Source: UBA7330 sp965243485
GTDB taxonomy: Bacteria; Bacteroidota; Bacteroidia; Cytophagales; Cyclobacteriaceae
Assembly (NCBI GenBank): GCA_965243485.1
Contig: CBDEVP010000001.1
Location: 1,736,001 to 1,800,000, forward strand
Length of the DNA stretch: 64,000 nt
Reading direction: 5' to 3'
Of this stretch, positions 53,872-63,122 are shown in pieces (position 1 is the stretch's first letter; each line of letters begins with the position of its first letter). Below the pieces are notes generated by a model that was not told where the DNA came from, searched no databases, and saw nothing but the letters and a program-made list of their open reading frames with translations. A program made the position numbers and the translations under genes.

Positions 53872-54330
53872 ATGTCAAATAGCCGATTTTCCGAAGACCT
53901 TGCCGCTATATCCTTTGGGTCATTCATTCTCGTCGTTTCATTGATCACTTTTGTGTGGGTGCCTATGTCTACTGGTACTGAAAGCTCCGTAGTTGCGACC
54001 TTTTTAAACCAGTCTGTCTTAAAACTTGCGGGCTGGGACATCAATCCGTTCAATGCTTTTTCGGGAAAGGGTAATACCCCGGTAGATTACCTGATCAGCC
54101 TGTTAACTTTATTCATTGTATTCGGACTGTTCTTTGGCCTGATGATACGGTGGATGGGCGAATCGGCGTCAAAATTTCTCAAAGGGTTTATCGCTGTTTT
54201 TATTGTAGCACTTCTGGCCAATATGCTCGGTACTCAATACATTTTAAGGCCATCGGTCTGGGCTATGCACTCTGGGCCATCATCCTGGGAATGGTCATCA
54301 GCAACGCTTTTGGCATACCAGACTGGTTGA
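53872..54330 (+). CDS. YeiH-family putative sulfate exporter, N-terminal part (frameshifted)
   Basis: Opens at ATG 53872 with hydrophobic helices (FGSFILVVSLITFVWVPM; YLISLLTLFIVFGLFFGLMIRWM; FLKGFIAVFIVALLANMLGTQ) and then goes out of frame at the TTTT run 54242-54245. The tail after YIL is not family-like. One extra T would join YIF to KAIGLGYALWAIILGMVISNAFGIP. Homologues are ten-helix membrane proteins of the YeiH/UPF0324 family proposed to export sulfate or related anions. A second open frame supplies the C-terminal part. Confidence 0.75.
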   Translation: MSNSRFSEDLAAISFGSFILVVSLITFVWVPMSTGTESSVVATFLNQSVLKLAGWDINPFNAFSGKGNTPVDYLISLLTLFIVFGLFFGLMIRWMGESASKFLKGFIAVFIVALLANMLGTQYILRPSVWAMHSGPSSWEWSSATLLAYQTG

Positions 54331-55238
54331 GAGGCGCTTTGAAGCATGAGCTTTTCATCAAAACAGGGCTGGTCTTACTTGGTGCGGAGGTGCTTTTTGG
54401 TAAGATCCTGGCCATTGGCATTCCCGGGATTTTTGTCGCATGGGTCGTTACTCCCATCGTTTTGGTGACCACCTTTTGGTTTGGGCAACGGATCCTGAAG
54501 ATCACCTCCAAAACGCTCAACATCACCATCAGTGCCGATATGTCGGTCTGCGGCGTCTCCGCAGCCATTGCAACAGCAGCAGCCTGTAAAGCCAAAAAGG
54601 AAGAACTTACCACAGCCATCGGACTTTCAATGGTATTTACCTCCGTGATGATGGTGGCCATGCCGGCCTTCATCAAAGCTGTGGGCATCCCTGAAGTCCT
54701 CGGAGGTGCATGGATGGGAGGGACCATCGATGCAACGGGAGCAGTGGTCGCTGCCGGAGCTTTTTTAGGTGACAGGGCCTTGAATGTCGCTGCAACCATC
54801 AAGATGATCCAGAACATCCTGATTGGCGTCATTGCTTTTGCGGTGGCGGTTTACTGGACCACAAAAGTGGATAAGACGCCGGGAGAAAAAGTCTCAGCGA
54901 ATGAGATCTGGATCCGTTTCCCCAAGTTTATTCTTGGATTTATTGGTGCCTCGCTGATTTTTTCATTTCTACAGCAAGCCCTGCAGCCGGAGTTAGCCAA
55001 TGACCTGATCGAAGAGGGGGTATACGGATATACATCCAACATGAGAAGCTGGCTATTCTGCATTGCTTTTGCCAGCATTGGCCTGTCCACTAACTTCAAA
55101 GAGCTGAGCGCCCAGTTTTCCGGGGGTAAGCCGTTGATCCTCTATCTCTGCGGACAGCTATTCAATCTTGCGCTAACGCTGTTCATGGCCTGGCTTATGT
55201 TCTATAAAATCTTCCCTGAAATTACTTCCTCCATATGA
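54246..55238 (+). CDS. YeiH-family putative sulfate exporter, C-terminal part (frameshifted)
   Basis: About 330 residues in frame with KAIGLGYALWAIILGMVISNAFG, containing LVLLGAEVLFGKIL, ISADMSVCGVSAAIATAAACKAKKEE (a family hallmark, small-residue rich), VLGGAWMGGTIDATGAVVAAGAFLG and a C-terminal TM pair. The start is set by the frame junction, not by a real initiation codon. Its TGA overlaps the ATG of a small membrane-associated gene (55235) by four bases. Confidence 0.8.
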   Translation, partial: KAIGLGYALWAIILGMVISNAFGIPDWLRGALKHELFIKTGLVLLGAEVLFGKILAIGIPGIFVAWVVTPIVLVTTFWFGQRILKITSKTLNITISADMSVCGVSAAIATAAACKAKKEELTTAIGLSMVFTSVMMVAMPAFIKAVGIPEVLGGAWMGGTIDATGAVVAAGAFLGDRALNVAATIKMIQNILIGVIAFAVAVYWTTKVDKTPGEKVSANEIWIRFPKFILGFIGASLIFSFLQQALQPELANDLIEEGVYGYTSNMRSWLFCIAFASIGLSTNFKELSAQFSGGKPLILYLCGQLFNLALTLFMAWLMFYKIFPEITSSI

Positions 55239-55435
55239 TCTCTTCGCTTAAAAAGATCGGGATACTGGTTGTAGCGGTGGTTGTACTGAAGTTTGCAGCA
55301 ACCCGGATAGCGGAGTCATCACCTTATTTTGATCGGGTGGTCAGGGATGGGCTGGACCCCTCGCAAATGTTTTATACCGAAAGCAAAGAGGCATTGAAAG
55401 CGGAAAAGGAAATAAGACGCAGGGTCTCTCCATAG
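55235..55435 (+). CDS. Small single-span membrane protein
   Basis: 66 residues with one N-terminal hydrophobic helix (IGILVVAVVVLKFAATRI) and a charged tail. It starts in the YeiH stop codon (ATGA overlap), so it is translationally coupled to the exporter. I recognise no family. The stop codon lies within the arms region of the terminator hairpin that follows. Confidence 0.6.
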   Translation: MISSLKKIGILVVAVVVLKFAATRIAESSPYFDRVVRDGLDPSQMFYTESKEALKAEKEIRRRVSP

Positions 55436-55447
55436 AGATCCTGCGTC
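55416..55447. terminator. Hairpin terminator between convergent genes
   Basis: GACGCAGGGTCTCT (55416-55429) pairs with AGAGATCCTGCGTC (55434-55447) with one G-T pair and a four-base loop. It serves the yeiH transcript and, read on the other strand, the convergent outer-membrane gene ending at 55471. Confidence 0.7.
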
Positions 55448-55470
55448 CAAAATGACCGGTAACTTATTGT

Positions 55471-56583
55471 TCAGTTTGTTGGAGGTGTGAAATTTTCCAT
55501 CTGGTGATCGATGTTATTGCCTCCGAATCTCCAGGTAAAGCCCACATTGATCAGGTAGTCCGCGAACGCCGCGTCTCCATTGTCGCCATCAATTTTATCA
55601 TCAAAATTTTGGGTCCTTGCCCGCTCGATCGCTACAGGGACGGTCAGGTTCAGCGAAACGTTGTTGAAATTATAGCTGATCCCCGGCTCCATCGAAACGA
55701 TATAGCCTGGCCTTCTGAATCCTTCATCCCCGCCGATAAAGTCGCTGGAGGGTATTCCTTCTACTCTTACTCCACCGTACAGGCCAAGTCCGTGGATAGC
55801 AGTCATGTATGACACTCCCGCTCTGGCAGCATACTGATCGGCTACGGAATATTCTCTCATGCGGCCCCGGTTCTCAATGCTGTATTTTTCCCTGGGGTTG
55901 ATGAGATAGTAAAGGCTACCATTTAGCAGCAGCTGATCTGAAAGCACGTGGAAGATCTGCGACTCAAAAGCAATACCATACCCACCATCCCCGGGTTGGA
56001 TTGATTGATCGACTCCGGAGGAAACGATCTGATCTCTGTTGTCTCCCTGATTGTAAAAGGTAGAGGTGGCGCGATAATCACCGGATGGTAATTTCAAACC
56101 AAGTCCTAAAGAAAAGTTCGTCGTAAGATTGCCGGGATCAAGGACCCAGTAATTAAATCCTAACCGGATATCGCCCAGTCCCTGAGCATACGTCTTATGC
56201 CGATCACCCAGGCCATTGGGTGGATTACCGCCATGTTCATACATGGATGATCTTTCGTGATAGACAAAAGGAATGATCACATTGAATGAAAATCGTTCCG
56301 ACAGTCCGTAAGCGAGGCTGAAATCCATAAAATAGGAATCGTTGATGACCTCCGTTCCTTCTTCCACCCGGTGGGTCTCCTCATGCTTTCCCCTGAAATG
56401 CCTGTAGGAATGAAAGTATCTGAAATTTGCGCCTGCCTGCCAGCTCTTTTGGGGGATAAGCGTCCCTCCGCCGATGTTGACTCCGCAGCCGGACCTGATA
56501 GCAACACATCCTTGTGCATTTGACTGGTACGTGAGTGCTGTAATGAATAACAATACTGATATTTTTTTATATAACTGTTCCAT
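55471..56583 (-). CDS. Outer-membrane beta-barrel (transporter-like) protein
   Basis: 370 residues with a signal peptide (KISVLLFITALTYQSNAQ) and a two-cysteine mature N-terminus (GCVAIRSGCGVN). Successive amphipathic strands follow (FSLAYGLSERFSFNVIIPFVYHER, GLGDIRLGFNYWVLD, NFSLGLGLKLPSGDYR), ending in an aromatic VGFTWRFGG-type strand. The pattern fits the phenol-degradation MetA-like/transporter barrel family of Gram-negative outer membranes. Substrate unknown. Confidence 0.75.
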   Translation of the reverse strand: MEQLYKKISVLLFITALTYQSNAQGCVAIRSGCGVNIGGGTLIPQKSWQAGANFRYFHSYRHFRGKHEETHRVEEGTEVINDSYFMDFSLAYGLSERFSFNVIIPFVYHERSSMYEHGGNPPNGLGDRHKTYAQGLGDIRLGFNYWVLDPGNLTTNFSLGLGLKLPSGDYRATSTFYNQGDNRDQIVSSGVDQSIQPGDGGYGIAFESQIFHVLSDQLLLNGSLYYLINPREKYSIENRGRMREYSVADQYAARAGVSYMTAIHGLGLYGGVRVEGIPSSDFIGGDEGFRRPGYIVSMEPGISYNFNNVSLNLTVPVAIERARTQNFDDKIDGDNGDAAFADYLINVGFTWRFGGNNIDHQMENFTPPTN

Positions 56584-56674
56584 GTTTAATAATTATTTTG
56601 GCGAAAACCTGTAAATAGGAGGGATCTCTCAGACCCTATGGCTTGACAGACCCTTTGTAGAAAAATGTATGGAA

Positions 56675-57202
56675 CTAGCCAATCGGGGGCCTCAGCAGTC
56701 CTTCGATTTCGGGAGCTGAGTAGAGCGATTGATACTCCGTAAGATTTGATTTGATGGCCGAAAAGGTATTTTCCGGACCCATTAAATGATCGGGAGCGTT
56801 AAAGTGTTTTGCACAGGAGATGAGGATTGAAGCGCTATCGTTTCTTTTCTGTGATTGATTAGCACTGTCGATCCAATCTTTTATCGAGGCATGAAGATGT
56901 GCGGTCAGCTGATCCTCTGCAGCAAGTATGAACAGCGAGTCATTCTGATATTTCTGATACATGGCCCTGTAGACCCTTCCTTCATGGATGATTTTTCCCT
57001 GTGTCTGCATGTAGGATTCCTGATAGGATTTGTAAGGAATTTTGATTGGTATGGCCAGTCGGCTCAGCTTTTCTTTGGCAACAGGTTTCTGCGTCTGCCA
57101 GTGCCGGTCGATTTGATGGCTGGCCAGCCAGTAAACGCTGTAAAATGCCCCATGATAGAGGAGTAACAGGGCGAGTAACAATATGGCAACCAGAGACCTC
57201 AC
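56675..57202 (-). CDS. Hypothetical membrane-anchored protein
   Basis: 175 residues with one N-terminal hydrophobic helix (LVAILLLALLLLYHGAFYSVYWL), then a soluble region with IPIKIPYKSYQESYMQTQGKIIHEGRVYRAMYQKYQNDSLFI and no recognised family. It is followed by the outer-membrane protein gene about 90 bases away on the same strand, which suggests but does not prove a shared transcript. Confidence 0.55.
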   Translation of the reverse strand: MRSLVAILLLALLLLYHGAFYSVYWLASHQIDRHWQTQKPVAKEKLSRLAIPIKIPYKSYQESYMQTQGKIIHEGRVYRAMYQKYQNDSLFILAAEDQLTAHLHASIKDWIDSANQSQKRNDSASILISCAKHFNAPDHLMGPENTFSAIKSNLTEYQSLYSAPEIEGLLRPPIG

Positions 57203-57246
57203 CGGGATTACTTTCCCGAAAGGTAGTAAAAATCAATGAATTATGT

Positions 57247-57882
57247 TCAGGCTACCATGGTAATGGCTTTCTGCAGTGAATTCTCCAGTGTCTCCAGCGT
57301 GGCATATCCGTGGCTAATCAGGTAATATTTGCTTCCTGACCTGTAAACGACGGTCGGAAAGCCCTGAACCCCTGATTCCTTAACCCAGGCAAACTCCTCC
57401 AGCATGTTCTGTTGGATCTCAGGGGTCTGATATCTTTCCATAAATGCACCTTGATCGAGCCCAAGGCCTGCAGCCAGCTCACCATAAAGGGATTCGTCGT
57501 TGTAATCTCTGCCATCCTTGAAGTGTGCGGATTGAAGCTGGTCGGCATATTCAATGGCGCGGTCGGGTAAAAAAGTCCTGAATGTCACCAGGGCTTTTGA
57601 CGGCGGTTCCGAATTCGTCATGACCTCACTATCCTCCAGAAAATTTTGTTTGTAGGCATCGCCAAAAGTGGTGCCGGTCGTCACCTCAAGCCTTGGCAGG
57701 GAGTTTTTGATATAGTCAGCAATTTGGGAATAGGGAGCTACACGGCTTCCTGTGACCATGCCGCCAACCACTGGGACAAACTCATGGTTTTGAGAATATT
57801 TTTTGTAAAATGACAGCATGTTGTCGCTGAAACCATAGCACCATCCGCATAGCGGGTCAAAAATGTAAAGGATCTGATCCAT
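57247..57882 (-). CDS. DsbA-family thiol oxidoreductase
   Basis: 211 residues with the DsbA/FrnE-type active site FDPLCGWCYGF at residues 8-18 (CGWC), a central helical insert and VQGFPTVVYRSG (cis-proline loop). No signal peptide, so it probably works in the cytoplasm, like FrnE or the related isomerase-type members of the family. Start ATG 57882. Confidence 0.88.
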   Translation of the reverse strand: MDQILYIFDPLCGWCYGFSDNMLSFYKKYSQNHEFVPVVGGMVTGSRVAPYSQIADYIKNSLPRLEVTTGTTFGDAYKQNFLEDSEVMTNSEPPSKALVTFRTFLPDRAIEYADQLQSAHFKDGRDYNDESLYGELAAGLGLDQGAFMERYQTPEIQQNMLEEFAWVKESGVQGFPTVVYRSGSKYYLISHGYATLETLENSLQKAITMVA

Positions 57883-58025
57883 CTTTTCTTTTTATCTTAA
57901 ATACTTGAAACCATTACTCGTCACCCGTTTTCCCTCCAAAATACTCCCTTACAACCATCGAAATGATGCAGAGAGTTCATGTGGATTTTAATATTTTTGT
58001 TAAACAACCGGCAATTTTTTTGATT

Positions 58026-58361
58026 ATGAGTAATTCAATAATCTCAGCGCTTGAAAAAGTAACAGAGGGTGATAAGGACTTTATGCGGGAGCTCGCTGAT
58101 GCTTTTATTGTAAATTTTAAGGAGTTTTCCGAAAAGATCATCGATTCCGTCGATAGCAGGAACATACCTGATTATAGGTCTATGGTGCACAAGGTAAAGC
58201 CCTCTTTTCTCACCCTCGAAATGGAGGACGACTTTGAAAAAGTCAGCAATTTCAGCCACAACATTGATGAAAAAAGCGAGGCCGAAATCGAGGCCTTCAA
58301 GCAATGGATCATAGAAATGTCAGAAGAAACCATTAGAAGGCTAGAGGAAGTCAAATCTTAG
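58026..58361 (+). CDS. Hpt (histidine phosphotransfer) domain protein
   Basis: 111 residues, all-helical. The motif YRSMVHKVKPSFLTLEM carries the phosphorylatable histidine in an H-K-x-K-P-S-context usual for Bacteroidota Hpt proteins. Start ATG 58026 is preferred; an earlier in-frame ATG at 57963 adds a basic and aromatic stretch without support. It stands alone, so the partner kinase and regulators must be elsewhere. Its last 21 bases overlap the convergent gene ending at 58341. Confidence 0.8.
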   Translation: MSNSIISALEKVTEGDKDFMRELADAFIVNFKEFSEKIIDSVDSRNIPDYRSMVHKVKPSFLTLEMEDDFEKVSNFSHNIDEKSEAEIEAFKQWIIEMSEETIRRLEEVKS

Positions 58362-59036
58362 GTTCTTTAGCTCTTCCAGCGTCAGTGGTTCTTTACTGAT
58401 CATGGTAGAATCGGCACCGATCTCAATGGAATTTGATTTCCATCCGTCGTGGTAAAGCGATGGCTGGATATTTTTGATGGGCATACCCTGGTTGATCAGC
58501 GCGGAAGCTACGATCAAAAGATCTTCCCTGCTCACATTGTCACCATAGTAGATCGCATTGGATTCGTACTCAGCCATAACTTGCTCTACTGGTCTTTCAT
58601 GGATGTAAAATCCAAAATCCCTGAGCACGTAGACTTTATTGCCATCCGGTGGATGTTTATAGTATCTGATAATAATATCACTCCTGGGTTTACCTGCAGG
58701 CAGCTTGCTCAGGATATTTTCCCGGTAGCTTTTCCTTAATTCCGTAAAATAGTTGTCGTTGCCGGAAGATGTGTTCTGCTGAGATTGCTGCGTCTTCTTT
58801 TCTACCGTCTGTGGGTCTTTTTCAGCGACAACGTTGGTCTCACCAGGCTCATCGGATTCCGCAACATTTTCAGTCCCAGCGATCTCCTCACCGACATATT
58901 CTTCGGGGTAGGAATGATCATCGGAATGCTCCTCAGGTTCATAATGCGGGATGACAAATCTCATCAAGTATAATAAGCCGAACAGTGTGCCCAGCACCAG
59001 AAGGTAAAGCGACAATCTACCTGTGTTTTGATTCAT
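58341..59036 (-). CDS. Hypothetical protein with N-terminal membrane anchor
   Basis: 231 residues. One hydrophobic helix (LYLLVLGTLFGLLYLMRFVIP, about 10-30) is followed by an acidic, low-complexity linker to about residue 95. A globular domain (about 100-231) with PRSDIIIRYYKHPPDGNKVYVLRDFGFYIHERP and YYGDNVSREDLLIVASALINQG follows. It is probably periplasmic. No family recognised. It overlaps the Hpt gene end by 21 bases. Confidence 0.6.
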   Translation of the reverse strand: MNQNTGRLSLYLLVLGTLFGLLYLMRFVIPHYEPEEHSDDHSYPEEYVGEEIAGTENVAESDEPGETNVVAEKDPQTVEKKTQQSQQNTSSGNDNYFTELRKSYRENILSKLPAGKPRSDIIIRYYKHPPDGNKVYVLRDFGFYIHERPVEQVMAEYESNAIYYGDNVSREDLLIVASALINQGMPIKNIQPSLYHDGWKSNSIEIGADSTMISKEPLTLEELKNLRFDFL

Positions 59037-59292
59037 CCCAGCGGTTATTTAATGGGCTAAAATTAGAGAATTCTCAATGAAAAGCCATGGAAAAGAAACC
59101 GGGTTGATAAAACCTTACTTTTTGATATTATCCGGTAAAAATTTGTTTATTGGATTCCTAAAATGGTCTGACGAGACTGGTTGATTGAAAGGATATGTCA
59201 AAATGACAGCATAAGGGTCACTTCTTATCCAATCTTAGGCAATATTCTTTCTGTGGAATGCTATTTGATCTTGATTTATCAAATGACCAAAG

Positions 59293-59592
59293 ATGAAAGG
59301 AAATTTTAAAAAGTTAATAAGCGGAAATAAACCGGTGCTGGTAGATTTTTATGCCGACTGGTGCGGACCGTGTAAGATGCAGGCTCCTATTCTACAGGAT
59401 GTCTCCTCCGTCATTGGAGGCAAAGCCAGGATCATCAAAATAGATGTGGACCGGAATCAGGGAATCGCCGGTCAATATCAGGTTCGAAGCATTCCCACGA
59501 TGATCTTGTTTAAGAAAGGGCAACCCGTCTGGCGGCAGGCAGGGGTGGCCAACAAAGAGCAGCTGATCCAATTGATCAATCAACATTCATAA
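59293..59592 (+). CDS. Thioredoxin
   Basis: 99 residues, the normal thioredoxin length. LVDFYADWCGPCKMQAPIL holds the WCGPC active site, and QVRSIPTMILFKKGQPV holds the cis-proline (IPT). It reduces disulfides in the cytoplasm. Upstream (59037-59292) I see no gene; a TTTGAT/ATCAAA inverted pair lies close to the start. It converges with secDF and shares a bidirectional terminator with it. Confidence 0.93.
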   Translation: MKGNFKKLISGNKPVLVDFYADWCGPCKMQAPILQDVSSVIGGKARIIKIDVDRNQGIAGQYQVRSIPTMILFKKGQPVWRQAGVANKEQLIQLINQHS

Positions 59593-59596
59593 AGAA

Positions 59597-59638
59597 AGAA
59601 GGTCTTCAGAACATCGTAGGATGCTCTGAAGACCTTCT
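59597..59638. terminator. Bidirectional terminator between thioredoxin and secDF
   Basis: AGAAGGTCTTCAGA (59597-59610) and TCTGAAGACCTTCT (59625-59638) are perfect inverted repeats with 14-base arms and a 14-base loop, placed between two convergent stop codons (59592 and 59643). Confidence 0.8.
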
Positions 59639-59642
59639 GATA

Positions 59643-62600
59643 TTAAGCTTTCACTGCTGCTTTTGCAGTCCTTTTATCTTTTTGTCGATAAAGATCTATC
59701 ACGGTAGGTGTTGCGATGAAAATGGATGAATAGGTACCCACGGTAATACCTACCAGCAGGGCAAATGAAAAGCCTTTCAACACAGCCCCACCAAATACGA
59801 ACAGGATGATAACCACAATAAGGGTTGTCAGTGAGGTGATCATCGTCCTGCTAATGGTCCCGTTCAGCGATTCATTGAAGACCTTGACCATTTCAGAACC
59901 GGATTTGATCCCCAGATTCTCCCTGATCCTGTCAAATACCACCACCGTATCATTGATGGAGTATCCGATAATCGTCAGGATCGCAGCCACAAATACCTGG
60001 TCGACTTCATAGACCACTCCAAACCATCCGATGATCGCAAAAGCTGATAGCACGAACAATGTATCATGGAACAAAGCGACGATGGCGCCAAGACCGAACT
60101 GCCATTTTCTGAATCTTACCAGGATATAAATGAAGATACAGATCAGCGCAAAAATGGCCGACTGATAGGATGAGTTTTTGATGTCATCCGCTATGGTGGC
60201 GCCAACTTTGGAAGAAGATGCAATCACAAATTCTCCGGCGGATGGTTCATCACTGGTCGTAAGATATTTTAGGTTGGTCGTCTCAGTCAAACCTCTGACC
60301 AGAGCCTCTTTTACCTCAATATCTGCTTCATCAGAAACATCATCGATCATGTAGCTGGTAGTGATCTTCACAATGTTATCGGCTCCATAGGTTTTCACCT
60401 CTGTTCCCTGATTATCAAAATATGGAGTCAGCCCGATCTTTAGCTCAGTGGGAGGGATGGCTTCATTGAAAGAAACCACGTATGACCTTCCACCCTTGAA
60501 GTCTACGCCGAGCGTCAGCCCTTTGGTAAACAGCGCAACCATACCCACCAGGATAAAGGCAATGCTGAAAGCATAGGCTTTCTTTCGGTTGGCCATGAAA
60601 TTGATATCCAGATTTGACAGGAGGTTGGCAGAAAATGGGTTGGAGAAAGAAATATTCGTTTTATCTCCTTTCTTTCTTGACATCCACTCTACAATGACCC
60701 TGGTGATAAATACCGCACTAAAGAATGAGCAGGCAATACCGATCATCAGGGTGATGGCGAAACCTTTCACAGGACCCTGACCCAGTGTATACAGGATCAG
60801 ACCGGTGATAAATGTCGTGGCGTTTGCGTCAATGATGGAACTGTAAGCCTTGCCATATCCGCTTGAAATGGCCTGCTTGATCCCTGCTCCATTCCGTAAT
60901 TCCTCTTTGATACGTTCGAAGATCAGTACGTTCGCATCTATGGACATACCGATGGTCAGTACAATACCAGCAATACCTGGTAGGGTGAGCGCTGCACTCA
61001 GCTGCGCCAGGATACCCAGGATAAAGAATACGTTGAAGAAGAGAGCCACGTTGGCTACCAGACCTCCTTTTGCGTAATAGGCTATCATAAAAACCAAAAC
61101 GATGGCCAGACCGGCAATGATAGAAGTCATCCCCTGGTTTCTGGCGACTGCACCCAGGGTCGGGCCGATCACCACATCTTCCACGATGGTAGTAGGAGCA
61201 GGCAGTGCACCTGCTTTGAGGATGTTTGCAAGGTCTTTGGCTTCCTCAAGGGTGAAGTTTCCTGTAATGGAGGAGTTCCCATTGGGAATTTCTCCCTGTA
61301 CATTGGGAGCAGAGTACACGTAGTTGTCCAGGACGATGGCGATCCTTCTTCCCACGTTCGCAGCAGTCAGCCTGCGCCATTCTTTGGCGCCGGTTGCGTT
61401 CATTTGCATGGAAATGGCTGGCATGCTTCTTTCGTCCAGATCCTGCCTCGCATCCGTGATCACTTCACCGGTTAGAGGCGCTGCTCCAGTTCGGGAAGTC
61501 TTGATGGCGTGCAGCTCGATGACTTCTTCATCGTTGATACCTTCTGTTTTGAGGGGTTTTACTTCCCAAAGAAATTTCACTGTATTGGGGATCAGCTCCT
61601 GAACGCCCTCCATTTTCAGGATCCTGTTGATCTGCGACGTATCCTTCAGCAAGTAGTAAAGTCCGCCATATTGTTGCTGCCAAAGAGTGAGTATTGGCGA
61701 CTGTTGCTGGTTGTTAAACAATGAGTCAGCCACCTGATCCCCGTCAGCGGTATCTGCTGAGGCGATGCCGGTAGTATCTGCAACTCCGGTATCATCTGAA
61801 AGCAGGCTGGACAGGTCATCAAGCGGTGCGTCCTGCTGACTGCCTGAGGTGGTAACAGTGTCTCTTTGTAGTTGGTTTTGGTTTACCCAGTACTGATCAA
61901 TGCTCTGGAGCACTCCACCAACTTCATTCAGTTCATAGACTTCCCAGAATTCCAGTTTTGCTACACCCTGCAAGAGTTTTCGAACCCTTTCAGGATTGTC
62001 TACACCGGGCAGTTCGATCTGAATTCTGCCGGTGCCCTGGAGCCGCTGGATGTTTGGCTGAGAAGTACCAAACCTGTCGATACGTGTTCTCAGGATATTG
62101 AAAGAACGGTCGATCGCGCTTTCCACTTCCAGCCTGATGATATCCAGGATCTCTTCGTCGGTAGAGTTCAGGCTGATCCTTCCACGGTTGGAAGCATTTG
62201 AAAATATGTATGCCAGCGATTTATCCGGGGCTTTTTCTTTAAATAACCGATAGAATTCGTCCACATAATTAAGCTGCGTACCCTGAATGTTTCTTTTTGC
62301 TTCATTGAGGGCTTCGTCAAAGTCTTCATCATTGTTGTAGCCGCTCAGACCTCTCAAAATGTCTACCGGGGATACCTCAAGGGTGATATGCATTCCGCCC
62401 TGCAGGTCGAGTCCGAGATTCAGCTCGGTTTCCTTTACATCCTGATAGGTATACTCGATCCCCAGCAGGTTATAAACGGGCTCGTTCCAGACGGAATCCA
62501 GATAGGATTGCTTTTTGGAGAAATCCGTATTCCCCAGGTTGTCAGTAGCAGCTTCGGTCGCGTCCTTTTGAATGTTTTGAGCGACGAAGGTGAATGAAAG

Positions 62601-62663
62601 GTAGTATATACAAAGCAGTGAGATGACGATAGTCAAGAACACTACAAATCCTTTATTTTTCAT
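59643..62663 (-). CDS. secDF: Protein translocase subunit SecDF (fused)
   Basis: 1,006 residues joining SecD and SecF, a fusion typical of Bacteroidota. SecD (about 1-620) has the opening LGLDLQGGMHITLEV, a long periplasmic domain, a low-complexity insert rich in Asp, Ser and Gln (about 265-320), and the IAGIVLTIGMSIDANVLIFERIKEEL signature. SecF (about 670-1006) has TLGVDFKGGRSYVVSF and TIIGYSINDTVVVFDRIRENL. It uses the proton gradient to pull exported proteins through SecYEG. It converges with thioredoxin. Confidence 0.96.
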   Translation of the reverse strand: MKNKGFVVFLTIVISLLCIYYLSFTFVAQNIQKDATEAATDNLGNTDFSKKQSYLDSVWNEPVYNLLGIEYTYQDVKETELNLGLDLQGGMHITLEVSPVDILRGLSGYNNDEDFDEALNEAKRNIQGTQLNYVDEFYRLFKEKAPDKSLAYIFSNASNRGRISLNSTDEEILDIIRLEVESAIDRSFNILRTRIDRFGTSQPNIQRLQGTGRIQIELPGVDNPERVRKLLQGVAKLEFWEVYELNEVGGVLQSIDQYWVNQNQLQRDTVTTSGSQQDAPLDDLSSLLSDDTGVADTTGIASADTADGDQVADSLFNNQQQSPILTLWQQQYGGLYYLLKDTSQINRILKMEGVQELIPNTVKFLWEVKPLKTEGINDEEVIELHAIKTSRTGAAPLTGEVITDARQDLDERSMPAISMQMNATGAKEWRRLTAANVGRRIAIVLDNYVYSAPNVQGEIPNGNSSITGNFTLEEAKDLANILKAGALPAPTTIVEDVVIGPTLGAVARNQGMTSIIAGLAIVLVFMIAYYAKGGLVANVALFFNVFFILGILAQLSAALTLPGIAGIVLTIGMSIDANVLIFERIKEELRNGAGIKQAISSGYGKAYSSIIDANATTFITGLILYTLGQGPVKGFAITLMIGIACSFFSAVFITRVIVEWMSRKKGDKTNISFSNPFSANLLSNLDINFMANRKKAYAFSIAFILVGMVALFTKGLTLGVDFKGGRSYVVSFNEAIPPTELKIGLTPYFDNQGTEVKTYGADNIVKITTSYMIDDVSDEADIEVKEALVRGLTETTNLKYLTTSDEPSAGEFVIASSSKVGATIADDIKNSSYQSAIFALICIFIYILVRFRKWQFGLGAIVALFHDTLFVLSAFAIIGWFGVVYEVDQVFVAAILTIIGYSINDTVVVFDRIRENLGIKSGSEMVKVFNESLNGTISRTMITSLTTLIVVIILFVFGGAVLKGFSFALLVGITVGTYSSIFIATPTVIDLYRQKDKRTAKAAVKA

Positions 62664-62729
62664 TTTTTATCAAAAATTGTTGGTTAGAAAATATGATTAG
62701 GCCAGGTGATGGGTTCCTTTGGGCGGCTA

Positions 62730-63077
62730 CTAGGGTGCGTTGGGAGAAATGATTTGCCGGAACAGCACTCTTAAGACCTTGTGCTGTGCATCCAGAAAGT
62801 TGGTAAATACGTTTCCGGAAAGCTCTTCTTCTTCATTTTCAGGAAGTATGTTGAGCAGAAATAGCTCAGGATCTATCTGAAACTCAAGTGACAAAGGAAG
62901 TGCAATGACAGAATTTGTCGTAAGGGAAGTTTTGTTTTCCCCGCTGTCATCATCAGCCTGATTGATGGTCTGGGTGGTGTTGAGATCAAAAAGCTCAACG
63001 GGTACGGTCTCCATGGCTGTGATGGAGATGATCAAACCTATGACAATCAATATTGACGACTTGTTGAGCTTTTTCAC
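62730..63077 (-). CDS. Hypothetical exported protein
   Basis: 115 residues with an N-terminal signal (KLNKSSILIVIGLIISITAM) and a short acidic mature region, ending DAQHKVLRVLFRQIISPNAP. No family recognised. It lies 66 bases before secDF on the same strand and 45 bases after the uridine kinase stop. Confidence 0.5.
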   Translation of the reverse strand: MKKLNKSSILIVIGLIISITAMETVPVELFDLNTTQTINQADDDSGENKTSLTTNSVIALPLSLEFQIDPELFLLNILPENEEEELSGNVFTNFLDAQHKVLRVLFRQIISPNAP

Positions 63078-63122
63078 GGGGCGACAAAATTACAGAATTA
63101 CCTGCAAATAAAAATGTGAATC

